Source of the DNA: Spirosoma sordidisoli
Lineage (GTDB): Bacteria; Bacteroidota; Bacteroidia; Cytophagales; Spirosomataceae
NCBI RefSeq assembly: GCF_004138325.1
Contig: NZ_SBLB01000001.1
Coordinates: 186,001 to 250,000, forward strand
Direction: 5' to 3'
DNA: 64,000 bases
Positions 36,629-45,562 of the stretch are shown in pieces (within the stretch, counting starts at the first letter, position 1; each line of letters opens with the position of its first letter). A model generated the notes under the pieces. The model made no database searches, was not told where the DNA came from, and saw nothing but the letters and a program-made list of their open reading frames with translations. The position numbers and the translations under genes are program-made.

Positions 36629-37285
36629 TCACGATAAATCCTTTACGTAGTCCAGCATCGTCAGGGGTGGCTGCACCTGAACCGCCTGAATACCTAACTC
36701 GGCGGCTGCGCGGATGTTCAGGGCGTTATCGTCGAAGAAAGCGGTTTCTTCGGCCCGGATGCCAGCCTGGGTCAGCACGTGCTGATAGATCCCGGGCGAT
36801 GGTTTGGCCATCCGGAGGTCATACGAATAGAACACCGTCTCGAAGAGTTCTTCCAGCGCTGGCTGCCCCATGCCGGTCAGCACCTGGTTGACCTGCCGGA
36901 TATGGATGGGACTGGTATTGCTCAGCAGGAACAGCCGGTAGCGGGTCCGCAGCTGTTTGATGCGCTCGATGCGCTCCACAGGCAGATCGAGCAGCACCGT
37001 ATTCCAGGCCGTATCGATGACTTCGTCGGCCCAGCCTTTGGGTGCATCGCTGTACTGGCTGATCAGTTGCCGGACATGGTTGCGGAAGGCGTCGTCGTCG
37101 ATCAGGCCGGTCTCGTAGTGATTCAGGAAATCGTGCTGCTGCCAGAGGTCCCGTACGTCGTCTTCGGGCATGTTGGCCAGCATGGCAAAATTGCGGATCG
37201 GGGCCGTCAGGTCAATGGGGATAATAACGTCGCCGAGGTCGAAAATAAGGTTTTTGAGCGTTGCGGGGTCGAGTGTAGGCTGCAT
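36629..37285 (-). CDS. HAD family hydrolase
   Basis: A 218-aa haloacid-dehalogenase-type phosphatase. Motif I is FDLGDVIIPID (first Asp is the nucleophile, but the usual second Asp is replaced by the G-D pattern of the epoxide-hydrolase/YihX branch), motif II LLSNTSPIH, motif III and IV RMAKPSPGIY and AFFDDNALNIRAA. The cap resembles YihX-like sugar-phosphate phosphatases. ATG at 37285 chosen over a longer form because the extension has no family match. Substrate unknown. Confidence 0.85.
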   Translation of the reverse strand: MQPTLDPATLKNLIFDLGDVIIPIDLTAPIRNFAMLANMPEDDVRDLWQQHDFLNHYETGLIDDDAFRNHVRQLISQYSDAPKGWADEVIDTAWNTVLLDLPVERIERIKQLRTRYRLFLLSNTSPIHIRQVNQVLTGMGQPALEELFETVFYSYDLRMAKPSPGIYQHVLTQAGIRAEETAFFDDNALNIRAAAELGIQAVQVQPPLTMLDYVKDLS

Positions 37286-37375
37286 AACTGGCCGATAAGC
37301 GGTACGTTCAGAAAACCAAAGATACGGGTAGAATAGCACACAACCCGTATCCGTCCTCTTTCCGATTTATGCCGG

Positions 37376-39508
37376 TCAGGGGGCCAGCGCGTAGGCCACA
37401 TACTGATCGCCCGATTTTGATTTTAGCTTGCCCCCGCCACAGGCAATCACAACAAACTGCCGACCACCTACCGAATAGGTAGCCGGGGTCGCGTAGCCGG
37501 CAGCCGGCAGGCTTGTTTGCCAGACGATCTTGCCGTTTTTTTTGTCGATGGCCCTCAACTGGCTGTCTTTACTGGCCGCGATGAACAGCAGCCCGCTGCC
37601 CGTTACCAGTGGCCCTCCGTAATTATCGGTGCCGGTAGGCGGAATGCCTCTGGCGGTCAGTTCGGGGTACTCGCCCAGCGGCACCTGCCACCGGTGTTCG
37701 CCCGTATTGAGGTCAATGGCGGTCAGCGTACCCCAGGGTGGCGCACTGACCGGATAGCCCTGGCTGTCGTACCAGCGGTTATAGCCCGTATGCTGGTAAG
37801 GTACATCACGGGTACGAGCCCGACTCGCCTGAGCCGGGGTGGTTTTGTTCAGCAGATAGTCGACGATGGCTTTCCGTTCCGCTTCGGGTAAATGAGAGAA
37901 GCCGGGCATCATACCCCGCCCCCTGAGTACCACCTGATGAATAGCCTCCGCCGAGAGCCGCCGGTCGATCCCGAGCAGCGACGGATACGACCCGTCGTGA
38001 TTGCCGCGCCGGTCGGCTCCGTGGCAGGATGAACAGTTTGCCTTGTACAGTTGCGCCGTCGACACCAGGGCTTTCCCGGCGGGCTGGTCTTTCAGGATAA
38101 GCGTCGAATAGCAGGGGTTCTGCTTGGCCGGAATGTAGATGGTTCCTTGCGGGTCGGTAGCGGCTCCGCCCCACTGTGCGCCCCCGTCGGTGCCCGGAAA
38201 GAAGATGGTCGTCTCCGCCGTCAGGGGTATATACGGGCTGCCGGTGCGGGCTTTTCGCAGCATGGCTACCAGGGCCGGCCGGTCCGAAGCCCAGGGGTTA
38301 ATGTCTTTCTCGGTAAAGGTCTGCTGCGTAAACGGGGCAGGTTTCAGGGGAATTGGCTGGGTGCGGCTGGTCTGCTCACCCGCTACGGCATCGCCGGGAA
38401 ACGGTTGTTCAACGACCGGAAACAAGAGTTTGCCCGTTACCCGATCAAAGACAAACACGTGTCCCTGTTTGGTTATCTGAGCCACCGCGTCGATGCGTCG
38501 GGGCCTGCCGTCCGACCCTTTCTGCACGACCGTCAGCAGGTTGGGGGGCGCGGGCGGGTCGCGATCCCAGATGTCGTGGTGAACGAACTGAAAATGCCAC
38601 AGGCGCTTCCCGGTGGCGGCATCGAGCGCCAGCAGGCAGTTGGCAAACAGGTTATCGCCTTTTCGGTTTCCTCCGTAAAAGTCATAGGCGGCCGATCCGG
38701 TGGGTACAAAGACGATACCCCGCTGCCGGTCAATAGCCATGCCGGCCCAGGCATTGGCCCCACCCAGCCGTTGGCGGGGGTTGGCGGGCGACCAGGTCGA
38801 GTACCCATACTCGCCCGGCTGCGGAATGGTGCGAAAGGTCCAGACCGTTCGGCCGGTGCGTACGTCGTAGGCGCGCACGTCGCCCAGCAGCGCGGTTTCG
38901 CCTTCGGCCAGCCGGGCCCCCACGATGATCAGATTTTTGTAGATGGTGTTGGGCGTATTGGCCCGAACGTAGTTGTCGCCACCGGGTCGGTCGATGCCTT
39001 GCTTAAGGTCGATATAGCCGCCCTGTCCGAAGGACTCGATCCGGGTGCCGGTGCGGGCCCGTAGCGCGTAGAGGTTGTTACCGGCCCCGAAGAAGATCCG
39101 CTCGTCGGTGCCGTCGGTCCAGTAGGTTACGCCCCGGCTGGTGGTGCCGTCGGTATCGGGCAGGTTCGTTTTCCAGATTTCTTTACCGGTAACTGCGTTC
39201 ACCGCAAAGGCCTGGGTATTGGCCGACACACCGTAGAGGATACCGCCTATAACGATCGGGTTGCACTGCATCTGGGTTCGGTTCCCAACGGTATCGGCCC
39301 CACCCGACGCATAACGCCAGGCCACCTCCAGCCGCTGCACATTAGCGGGCGTAATCTGAGCCAGGGGCGAGTAATGGCTGCGCTGCCCGTCGCCGTTGTA
39401 TTCAGGCCAGTCGGTATTCGGTTCGGGGCTATTAAGCATCAGGCCCGCCGAGCCTAAAACAGACACAACCCCGAGCAGCACACGTTGCATTTCAGACAGG
39501 TAAGCCAT
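37376..39508 (-). CDS. PQQ-dependent dehydrogenase with inserted cytochrome c domain
   Basis: A 710-aa exported quinoprotein. N-terminal signal-like segment (MQRVLLGVVSVLGSAGLML), then the DWPEYNGDGQRSHYSPL entry and WD-type propeller blades typical of quinoprotein glucose or alcohol dehydrogenases (WAGMAIDRQRGIVFVPTGS). A cytochrome c domain (CSSCHGADRRG, axial MMPGF) is inserted before the last blades (NYGGPLVTGSGLLFIAASKD). Other in-frame starts lie at 39517 and 39490. It probably oxidises a sugar or alcohol in the periplasm and passes electrons to the respiratory chain. It follows RraA on the same strand after a hairpin. Confidence 0.88.
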   Translation of the reverse strand: MAYLSEMQRVLLGVVSVLGSAGLMLNSPEPNTDWPEYNGDGQRSHYSPLAQITPANVQRLEVAWRYASGGADTVGNRTQMQCNPIVIGGILYGVSANTQAFAVNAVTGKEIWKTNLPDTDGTTSRGVTYWTDGTDERIFFGAGNNLYALRARTGTRIESFGQGGYIDLKQGIDRPGGDNYVRANTPNTIYKNLIIVGARLAEGETALLGDVRAYDVRTGRTVWTFRTIPQPGEYGYSTWSPANPRQRLGGANAWAGMAIDRQRGIVFVPTGSAAYDFYGGNRKGDNLFANCLLALDAATGKRLWHFQFVHHDIWDRDPPAPPNLLTVVQKGSDGRPRRIDAVAQITKQGHVFVFDRVTGKLLFPVVEQPFPGDAVAGEQTSRTQPIPLKPAPFTQQTFTEKDINPWASDRPALVAMLRKARTGSPYIPLTAETTIFFPGTDGGAQWGGAATDPQGTIYIPAKQNPCYSTLILKDQPAGKALVSTAQLYKANCSSCHGADRRGNHDGSYPSLLGIDRRLSAEAIHQVVLRGRGMMPGFSHLPEAERKAIVDYLLNKTTPAQASRARTRDVPYQHTGYNRWYDSQGYPVSAPPWGTLTAIDLNTGEHRWQVPLGEYPELTARGIPPTGTDNYGGPLVTGSGLLFIAASKDSQLRAIDKKNGKIVWQTSLPAAGYATPATYSVGGRQFVVIACGGGKLKSKSGDQYVAYALAP

Positions 39509-39619
39509 ACTATCCAATTCGGAATAACTAGAACGGTCGACAATCCGGGCCGGTCAGTACAGCCTGCCCATTCGTGAACGAAGCGTGGGTAGCCGCTCTT
39601 TTTACTCGTCCACCAACCC

Positions 39620-39663
39620 GCCCGTTCACCTGCCCGGAAACCGGAATGGACAGGCGAACGGGC
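39620..39663 (-). terminator. stem-loop between RraA-like and PQQ dehydrogenase genes
   Basis: Arms at about 39620-39632 and 39651-39663 pair over 13 bases with one mismatch; the loop includes CCCGGAAACCGG. No U-run, so it may be an attenuator rather than a full terminator. Confidence 0.45.
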
Positions 39664-39686
39664 AGTCAACCGAATAACCAATCGGC

Positions 39687-40400
39687 TCAGAAACGACCAA
39701 ACTCCTGATAGACCTCGAACGGATCGCGACCGGTAGCCATCGCCTGACGACTCTGAGCCTCATCGGCAAAGGCCTGTTCGGCAATTTCCAGCACTTTGAT
39801 GGTCAGCTCCTGCGGCACCACCACCACCCCGTCGTTATCGCCGAAGATGTAGTCGCCGGGATTCACCTGCAGCTGGCCGCTCATGCCTTTGACGTAAATG
39901 GGAATCTGGTAATCGACCACCATGAACCGGCCAAAAGCCTCGACTGGATTCCGAAACCGGCAGAACGTCGGGAAGCCCATATCGATCAGGTAATTGGAGT
40001 CGCGCGTGGACCCGTCAATGACAGCCCCTACACAACCCGCAGCGGCAGCCGCGGTGGCGGATATTTCGCCAAACTGCCCGCAGGAGGTGTCGCCCTGCGT
40101 ATCGCGGATCTGCACAACCCCATCGGTCATACTCTTGAACATACCCAGCCGAATATCATGCACTTTATGGTCGCGGCTGGGCGTCGCGATACCATGGGCG
40201 GTAAACGCAGGCCCGGCCACTTTCATGGTATGAACCAGCGGGTAGATACCGCTCGACATACACTGGTTGTGGTAGCCCAGCCCTTCGAGGGCATCCGAGA
40301 TCAGCGCGGCATACAGTTTTTTGTAGCGGTAAGCTACTTCGGCGGTGTCGTAGTCTACGAAGTGCTTGCGGACGGGATAATCGTTAGCAATGATTTCCAT
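39687..40400 (-). CDS. RraA / 4-hydroxy-4-methyl-2-oxoglutarate aldolase family protein
   Basis: A 237-aa member of the RraA-like fold. The signature GEISATAAAAAGCVGAVIDGSTRD with the catalytic Arg and Asp (RD) is present, as is GDNDGVVVVP. Relatives are HMG aldolases, oxaloacetate decarboxylases and 2-keto-3-deoxy sugar acid aldolases; RNase E inhibition is not expected here. In this sugar-acid locus, an aldolase role on a 2-keto acid fits, but it is inferred. It is 97 bases after the MFS gene. Confidence 0.82.
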   Translation of the reverse strand: MEIIANDYPVRKHFVDYDTAEVAYRYKKLYAALISDALEGLGYHNQCMSSGIYPLVHTMKVAGPAFTAHGIATPSRDHKVHDIRLGMFKSMTDGVVQIRDTQGDTSCGQFGEISATAAAAAGCVGAVIDGSTRDSNYLIDMGFPTFCRFRNPVEAFGRFMVVDYQIPIYVKGMSGQLQVNPGDYIFGDNDGVVVVPQELTIKVLEIAEQAFADEAQSRQAMATGRDPFEVYQEFGRF

Positions 40401-40497
40401 GTAATCAGTTGATTTATAAGTTACAATTTCAATACGTTCAGTCAGTTAGTTTCAGGCAACACAAGGCTGACCAGGCCGATGCGTCGACGCTTGCCCT

Positions 40498-41784
40498 TTA
40501 CAGGCTATGTTCTTTATCGGCCTCAAAAAACCAGATAGCCCCCGCCCCGATCAGTAGCCCCCCGACCACATATACACCCGAGAGGCTGGCCAGCCCAATG
40601 GTTAGCCCGAGCGTTGGTTTCAGCACGCCCAGCAGATAAGGAGCCGATGCGCCGATCAGAAACGCACAGGCCAGCATCAGCCCGTAGGCCGATGAACGGA
40701 TGGTGGGTGCTACTACCTCATACAGGGAAGCCACGATGTTGGAGTCGTACCAGCCCCGGAATATGCCGAAGCCAAACAGGGCTGCGTAGGTCATGGCCTG
40801 ACTCTGGCTCATGCTGATCCAGTAGATGAAGGGCGCGCCCAGCAACAGCCCAAGCGCCTGGATCACGAGTCGGTTGCGGGGGTTGACGCGGGCAAAATGA
40901 TCGGCCAGCTTCCCGCCCGACAGTACGCCCAGAAAAGCACCCGCATGGTGATAGAAAAGCGCGGAGAAACCCGCCTGCGTGAGACTCAGCCCGAACTTAT
41001 CGACCAGAAACGAGGGCATCCAGGTCAGATACCCCACATTCACGAATACCATGCAGCCAAACCCCAGGGTAAGCAGTATCACCGTTGGTTTCCGGATAAT
41101 GGCCCGGGCCGTGGCCACGATCTGAGTCGTGGATTCCTGTCGGCTGGCGGGCCCGGCGGCCGGTACGTCTTCGGGAATGAGTCGGAAGAAGACAGCCGCC
41201 AGCACGATCCCCAGTCCGCCAAACAGGTAGAAAGCATGACGCCAGCCGTATCGTTCACCAATGTAGCCCGCAATCAGTCCGCTCAGGATGATCCCGAAAT
41301 AAACGGCCGACTGGTGAATGGACAAGACAAAGGACCGGTTATGGCGGTAGTTCTCGCCCAGCATCGCGTTGGCCGATGGCGCGTAGAAGGCTTCGCCCCC
41401 ACCCGTTCCGACGCCCCGCAGCAAAACAAACTGCACCACCGACGAACACAGGCCCGTAAACAGGGTGGCCCCCGACCAGAACAGCAGGCAGAACCCGATG
41501 ATATTCCGGCGCGAGAACCGATCGCCAATGAAGCCCGCTACCGGCACCAGCAGCCCATAGGTCCAGACCAGCGCCGACGCAATCAGGCCCAGCTCCGCGT
41601 CGGTCAGGCCCAGCTCGGTCCGGATGAGCGGTAGCACCACGCTGAAGATCTGCCGGTCGGCCTGGTTCAGGAAAAAGGCCAGCCATAGCAGGATCAGCAG
41701 GGTCCAGCGAACGGGCGCCTGGGGCGGTTTCGGGCGGGCGGCCTCTGGTATCGGCACAATTCCTGGTGGTTCGGATGGGTTCAT
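40498..41784 (-). CDS. MFS transporter, ACS-like
   Basis: A 428-aa carrier with twelve membrane helices. The first cytoplasmic loop has GFIGDRFSRRNIIGFC (the MFS motif A), and RQIFSVVLPLIRTELGLTDAELG is the usual start of helix 1-2. The closest class by eye is the anion:cation symporter / hexuronate-type family, which would suit uptake of a sugar acid made in the periplasm. It lies 12 bases after the GH2 gene. Confidence 0.85.
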   Translation of the reverse strand: MNPSEPPGIVPIPEAARPKPPQAPVRWTLLILLWLAFFLNQADRQIFSVVLPLIRTELGLTDAELGLIASALVWTYGLLVPVAGFIGDRFSRRNIIGFCLLFWSGATLFTGLCSSVVQFVLLRGVGTGGGEAFYAPSANAMLGENYRHNRSFVLSIHQSAVYFGIILSGLIAGYIGERYGWRHAFYLFGGLGIVLAAVFFRLIPEDVPAAGPASRQESTTQIVATARAIIRKPTVILLTLGFGCMVFVNVGYLTWMPSFLVDKFGLSLTQAGFSALFYHHAGAFLGVLSGGKLADHFARVNPRNRLVIQALGLLLGAPFIYWISMSQSQAMTYAALFGFGIFRGWYDSNIVASLYEVVAPTIRSSAYGLMLACAFLIGASAPYLLGVLKPTLGLTIGLASLSGVYVVGGLLIGAGAIWFFEADKEHSL

Positions 41785-41796
41785 GTTGGATCGGGT

Positions 41797-44760
41797 TTAC
41801 TTGCTTGTTTTCTGAACCAGCAGCGCTTTGGTATCCAGCGGCAGGCTCACCACCGGCGCGTTCCAGGCACTGACAGTGACCGATACCGTTCCGGCTGGCC
41901 GTTCGCGGGGAGCGTCGGGCCGCTGGGTGTCGCCCCGCCAGAGCACCGTAGCGGCCAGGGTCCGGACTTCGCCGGGGGCCAGCCAGAAATAGTTGTCATC
42001 GGCAACGAGGGCGCGTCTGGCCCCGGCAATGTCGAGTCGGGTCATGAAGGCGGGCGTCGTGCCTGCGTTCCGTACCTGCACCATTAGTTGCGAGCGGCTA
42101 TCGTCGAGCGGCTTCATCGACAGCAGTTTGCTTTCGAGCGTGGTGGTTGTTTTCTGAACGGTTGCTTTCAGGAAAGGTCCTTTCTCGATCGCCGGCCAGG
42201 CTACGGGTTCCGCTACGTACCTATCGTGAGTGGTTTTGTCGTCCATCATCGTCAGCGAACGCGGGTAATAAATGGAGCGCGATACCAGCTTGCCCGACGC
42301 GTCGGTTAGTTCAGCCACGACAAACAGGAAGCGGTCTTTATAGGCAGCCGGGATCGCAAACGCCCCGATGGTTGCCGAACTGACGGAGGGCCCGGCCGCA
42401 ATGGCGAGCGGCTTGGTGGCTTTACAGAGTGGGTTGAACCCATCATCCAGCACCGTTACACGTACCGTATGACCGGCCAGTGCCTGCGGCTGGGCGTGGG
42501 TGACCTTGGCGGTCAGCCCGATGGTTTCGCCGGACGCCCAGATCAACCGGGGCAGGTCGATGGCTACGTGGGTCGGCTCGTAGGTGCGTTTCAGAAAATA
42601 GTACGGAGCGGCTGCCTGTCCGAACCAATCCATCAGCTGAATAGCAATGACGGGCCAGTGGCGTTTGAACACCCAGGGCATCAGCCCAGCCGTAACGGGG
42701 TAGTTACCCTGCATCTTTTCCGAGAAGACCTGATAAAATTCCCCCGCCCCAATCTGCGACGCTTCGGAGATGGACTCGAGCGTTGGATCGGCCATGTCGG
42801 CAATGTGCGACGCCCGGCTCAGCATACGCGGCACCCGACCGGGGCCGTATTCGGTAAAGTGATGAATGAAATCGGGGTGCGCGGGGCCAAACGCTTTATC
42901 CCACATCTTGCCCAGCCCGGTAAACTCCTTATTGTCGACAGTCTCCAGAAATACACCCGCTTCGGGAATACTATGCATACCCGTTTCTGACACCCACGGC
43001 TCAAACTTGTAGCTGCGGTTATACCAGCTGGGGTCCATGTCGGGATAGGCGTGCATGGAGCCATCGTCGGGGGTGGTACGGACAAACAGCCTCGACTTAT
43101 CGAAGATATCCAGGTTCCGTTCGATGATGCCCATGGAAGCGGCATTGCCGTACGAGTATGGGTTAAACTCGTTACCACCGTTCCAGATCGCGAGCGAGGG
43201 GTGGTTCCGAAGCCGGAAAATATTCTGCACTACCTGCGCTTCCCAGACATCCTGCGGATAGTCGGGCGTATCCTGGTTTCCGATCGGAAAATCCTGCCAG
43301 ACCATCAGCCCCAGCTCGTTACAGATGTCGTAGAAGTGATCGGTTTCGAGCAGCCCCCCGCCCCAGATGCGGATCAGTTGTACGCCCATTTTTTTGGCGG
43401 CTTCGAGGGTCCAGCGGTAGCGTTCGCGGGGCAGATCGAGCAGGATATCCTGCGGGGTGAAGTTCATTCCCTTCACGAAGAGTTTCTGCCCGTTCACGAT
43501 AAACTGCCAGTTTTCCCACCGGTCGGCGGTGCGCGGCCCGGCGGTGGGTACGCGCTCAATGGTACGGATGCCATAGTCAAACTGCATCCGGTCTACCGGG
43601 CTGCCGTTCTGCTTCAGCGTCAGGCTGACGTCGTACAGGTTCGGGTCGCCCATACCGTTCGGATTCCAGCGCTTCGGGTTCGGCAGAGTGATGTCCTCTT
43701 CGAGCCAGATACGGCCTTCATAGGCGGTAACCGGGTACTCGCGGCTGAAACCCTCGCCCGGCTTGGTCCTGGGCGACTGACCGCCGGACCCGGTCGCTGG
43801 CGCCATTGCCTTTGGCCTGAGTTCGACCAGCACACTCAGCGTTTCGGCCACCGGCTTGAAAACGGTTCCTTTTTCGTTGGGGTGGTTTAGCTGGGTGTTG
43901 TTCCAGGGGTGAAGCTGTTTCTGGAGCGAGTGGGCCTGCGCGAATACTTCGGCCGAGAGGTGCAGCTGGGCCGCGCTGGCCGTCAGGCTTCGGGTGGTCA
44001 TATACGGCCGTTCCAGATGAAAGGGCGGTACAATTTCGAGCCGGACGCCCTGCCACATACCCACCGAGAAAAACGGTTCACCCCCCGAGCCACCCGAAAT
44101 CACCCACGGCTTAATGATTTTACCAGTGGCGCGGGGATTAAAGCCGGTTCGTTTCGAGTAATCGAATTCGCCCGAGGCTGTGCGGGGCAGGTTCTCGTAG
44201 TCGGTTGCCCGGTTTCCCCAGTTACCCGCCCGCACCTCTACCGTGATGTCGTTTTTGCCGCCCGGCTTCAGGAAACGGCTCACCTCAACGGTAGGCCCGC
44301 CAAACATGCCCTCATGAACCCCCACCAGGCTATCGTTGACCCAGACTTTCGAGAAGTAGTCGACGCCGTCGAAACAGAGAAAAACAAAGTTATCCCGGGC
44401 AGCTGCCGGCACGTCGACCGTCTTTTTGTAGTACCAGGCCTTTTCTTCGACCCAGCGGTACTGGGTTGAGTTGCGGTTATAATACGGATGCGGCAACCTG
44501 CCGGCCTTGAACAGCGACCAGTGAACCGAGTTAGGGATGGTCGTCTGAAAAGCCCCCTGGCGGCTCTGCTTCAGGTCCGTTACCGGCTTATCGGCATACG
44601 ACAGTTCCCAGCCACGGCCCGACAAATCGATGTGCTGCGCGCCCGTTCGGGGGGTTATGCGGTACGGTTGCCAGAGCTTTCTGGCGGTCATGTCAGACTG
44701 GGCCGACACTCCGCTCGTTAGCAGCCACAGGCCCAAAAAGAGTGCGCTATATATCTTCAT
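41797..44760 (-). CDS. glycoside hydrolase family 2 protein
   Basis: A 987-aa exported enzyme (signal peptide MKIYSALFLGLWLLTSGVSAQ). N-terminal galactose-binding-like domain (IPNSVHWSLFKAGRLPHPYYN), immunoglobulin-like domain, then the TIM barrel. The acid/base glutamate is in GGNEFNPY near residue 533 and the nucleophile in VSETGMHS near residue 592. Resembles beta-mannosidase and exo-beta-glucosaminidase branches of GH2; exact specificity unclear. It is in the middle of the polysaccharide locus, 13 bases after the SDR gene. Confidence 0.88.
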   Translation of the reverse strand: MKIYSALFLGLWLLTSGVSAQSDMTARKLWQPYRITPRTGAQHIDLSGRGWELSYADKPVTDLKQSRQGAFQTTIPNSVHWSLFKAGRLPHPYYNRNSTQYRWVEEKAWYYKKTVDVPAAARDNFVFLCFDGVDYFSKVWVNDSLVGVHEGMFGGPTVEVSRFLKPGGKNDITVEVRAGNWGNRATDYENLPRTASGEFDYSKRTGFNPRATGKIIKPWVISGGSGGEPFFSVGMWQGVRLEIVPPFHLERPYMTTRSLTASAAQLHLSAEVFAQAHSLQKQLHPWNNTQLNHPNEKGTVFKPVAETLSVLVELRPKAMAPATGSGGQSPRTKPGEGFSREYPVTAYEGRIWLEEDITLPNPKRWNPNGMGDPNLYDVSLTLKQNGSPVDRMQFDYGIRTIERVPTAGPRTADRWENWQFIVNGQKLFVKGMNFTPQDILLDLPRERYRWTLEAAKKMGVQLIRIWGGGLLETDHFYDICNELGLMVWQDFPIGNQDTPDYPQDVWEAQVVQNIFRLRNHPSLAIWNGGNEFNPYSYGNAASMGIIERNLDIFDKSRLFVRTTPDDGSMHAYPDMDPSWYNRSYKFEPWVSETGMHSIPEAGVFLETVDNKEFTGLGKMWDKAFGPAHPDFIHHFTEYGPGRVPRMLSRASHIADMADPTLESISEASQIGAGEFYQVFSEKMQGNYPVTAGLMPWVFKRHWPVIAIQLMDWFGQAAAPYYFLKRTYEPTHVAIDLPRLIWASGETIGLTAKVTHAQPQALAGHTVRVTVLDDGFNPLCKATKPLAIAAGPSVSSATIGAFAIPAAYKDRFLFVVAELTDASGKLVSRSIYYPRSLTMMDDKTTHDRYVAEPVAWPAIEKGPFLKATVQKTTTTLESKLLSMKPLDDSRSQLMVQVRNAGTTPAFMTRLDIAGARRALVADDNYFWLAPGEVRTLAATVLWRGDTQRPDAPRERPAGTVSVTVSAWNAPVVSLPLDTKALLVQKTSK

Positions 44761-44773
44761 GCTGCGCTTTCGG

Positions 44774-45562
44774 TTAGTTGGTTTCGTATGGTTTTACCTG
44801 TCCATACCCCCGCATCAGCAGGAGTCCACCATCGATGGTGATGGTAGTACCGGTCATGTAGCTACCGGAATTGATTAAATCGACCAGTACGCCGGCGATC
44901 TCGTCGGGCAGGCCGAACCGACCGGCGGGAATACCGTTGTTCACCGTCTGAAGCAGGTCGGGGTTCTCCCATACATCCCGGTTGATATCGGTCTGCACGG
45001 CCCCGACGGCCACCGTGTTTACCCGAATCTGGTGCGGCCCCAGCTCCATGGCTATGCCTTTCATCAGGGTTTCCAGCGCCCCTTTGGTTGCTCCGTACAC
45101 GCTCAGTCCCAGCCCCGGCCGTATTCCATTGACCGACGTAACTGTCCAGATGCTGCCCGCTACCTGATACCTGACCATGTTGCGGGCCACCGACTGGGTC
45201 AGGAACATGGTGCTTCGGAAATTGACGGCGTTGAACAGCTCAAAGTCGGCTTCCGTAACGTCCAGAAAATGGCGTTTGTACGATACCCCGGCATTGTTCA
45301 CCAGTATATCCAGCCCGCCGGTCATGTCCCAGGCCACCTCGCCCAGTCGAATGGCCTGTTTTACATCCGACAGATCGGCCTGCAATACATGCGCGGTTCC
45401 GCCCTTCTCCCGAATGGCTTCAGCGACTCCGGCGGCTTCGGCCTGGTTCTCGTGGAAATGCACCACCACCTCATGGCCTTCGTCGGCCAGACGGAGCGCA
45501 ATGGCCTTACCTATTCCCCGGGAGGCACCCGTTACCAGGGCTTTTTTTGGTGTTGACTCCAT
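44774..45562 (-). CDS. SDR family oxidoreductase (sugar dehydrogenase-like)
   Basis: A 262-aa classical SDR. TGASRGIG cofactor loop; NNAG; catalytic Ser, Tyr and Lys in VTSVNG and SVYGATKGALE. C-terminal ITIDGG ends the core. Similar to glucose 1-dehydrogenase-like and 2-deoxy-D-gluconate dehydrogenase-like SDRs, so a sugar or sugar-acid substrate is plausible. It overlaps the previous gene by one base at 45562 and the GH2 gene follows 13 bases later. Confidence 0.88.
   Translation of the reverse strand: MESTPKKALVTGASRGIGKAIALRLADEGHEVVVHFHENQAEAAGVAEAIREKGGTAHVLQADLSDVKQAIRLGEVAWDMTGGLDILVNNAGVSYKRHFLDVTEADFELFNAVNFRSTMFLTQSVARNMVRYQVAGSIWTVTSVNGIRPGLGLSVYGATKGALETLMKGIAMELGPHQIRVNTVAVGAVQTDINRDVWENPDLLQTVNNGIPAGRFGLPDEIAGVLVDLINSGSYMTGTTITIDGGLLLMRGYGQVKPYETN

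Noticed and set aside
39687..40400. RraA-like protein as regulator of RNase E
   Set aside because: It keeps the aldolase RD motif and lies in a sugar-acid locus; a metabolic role is more likely.
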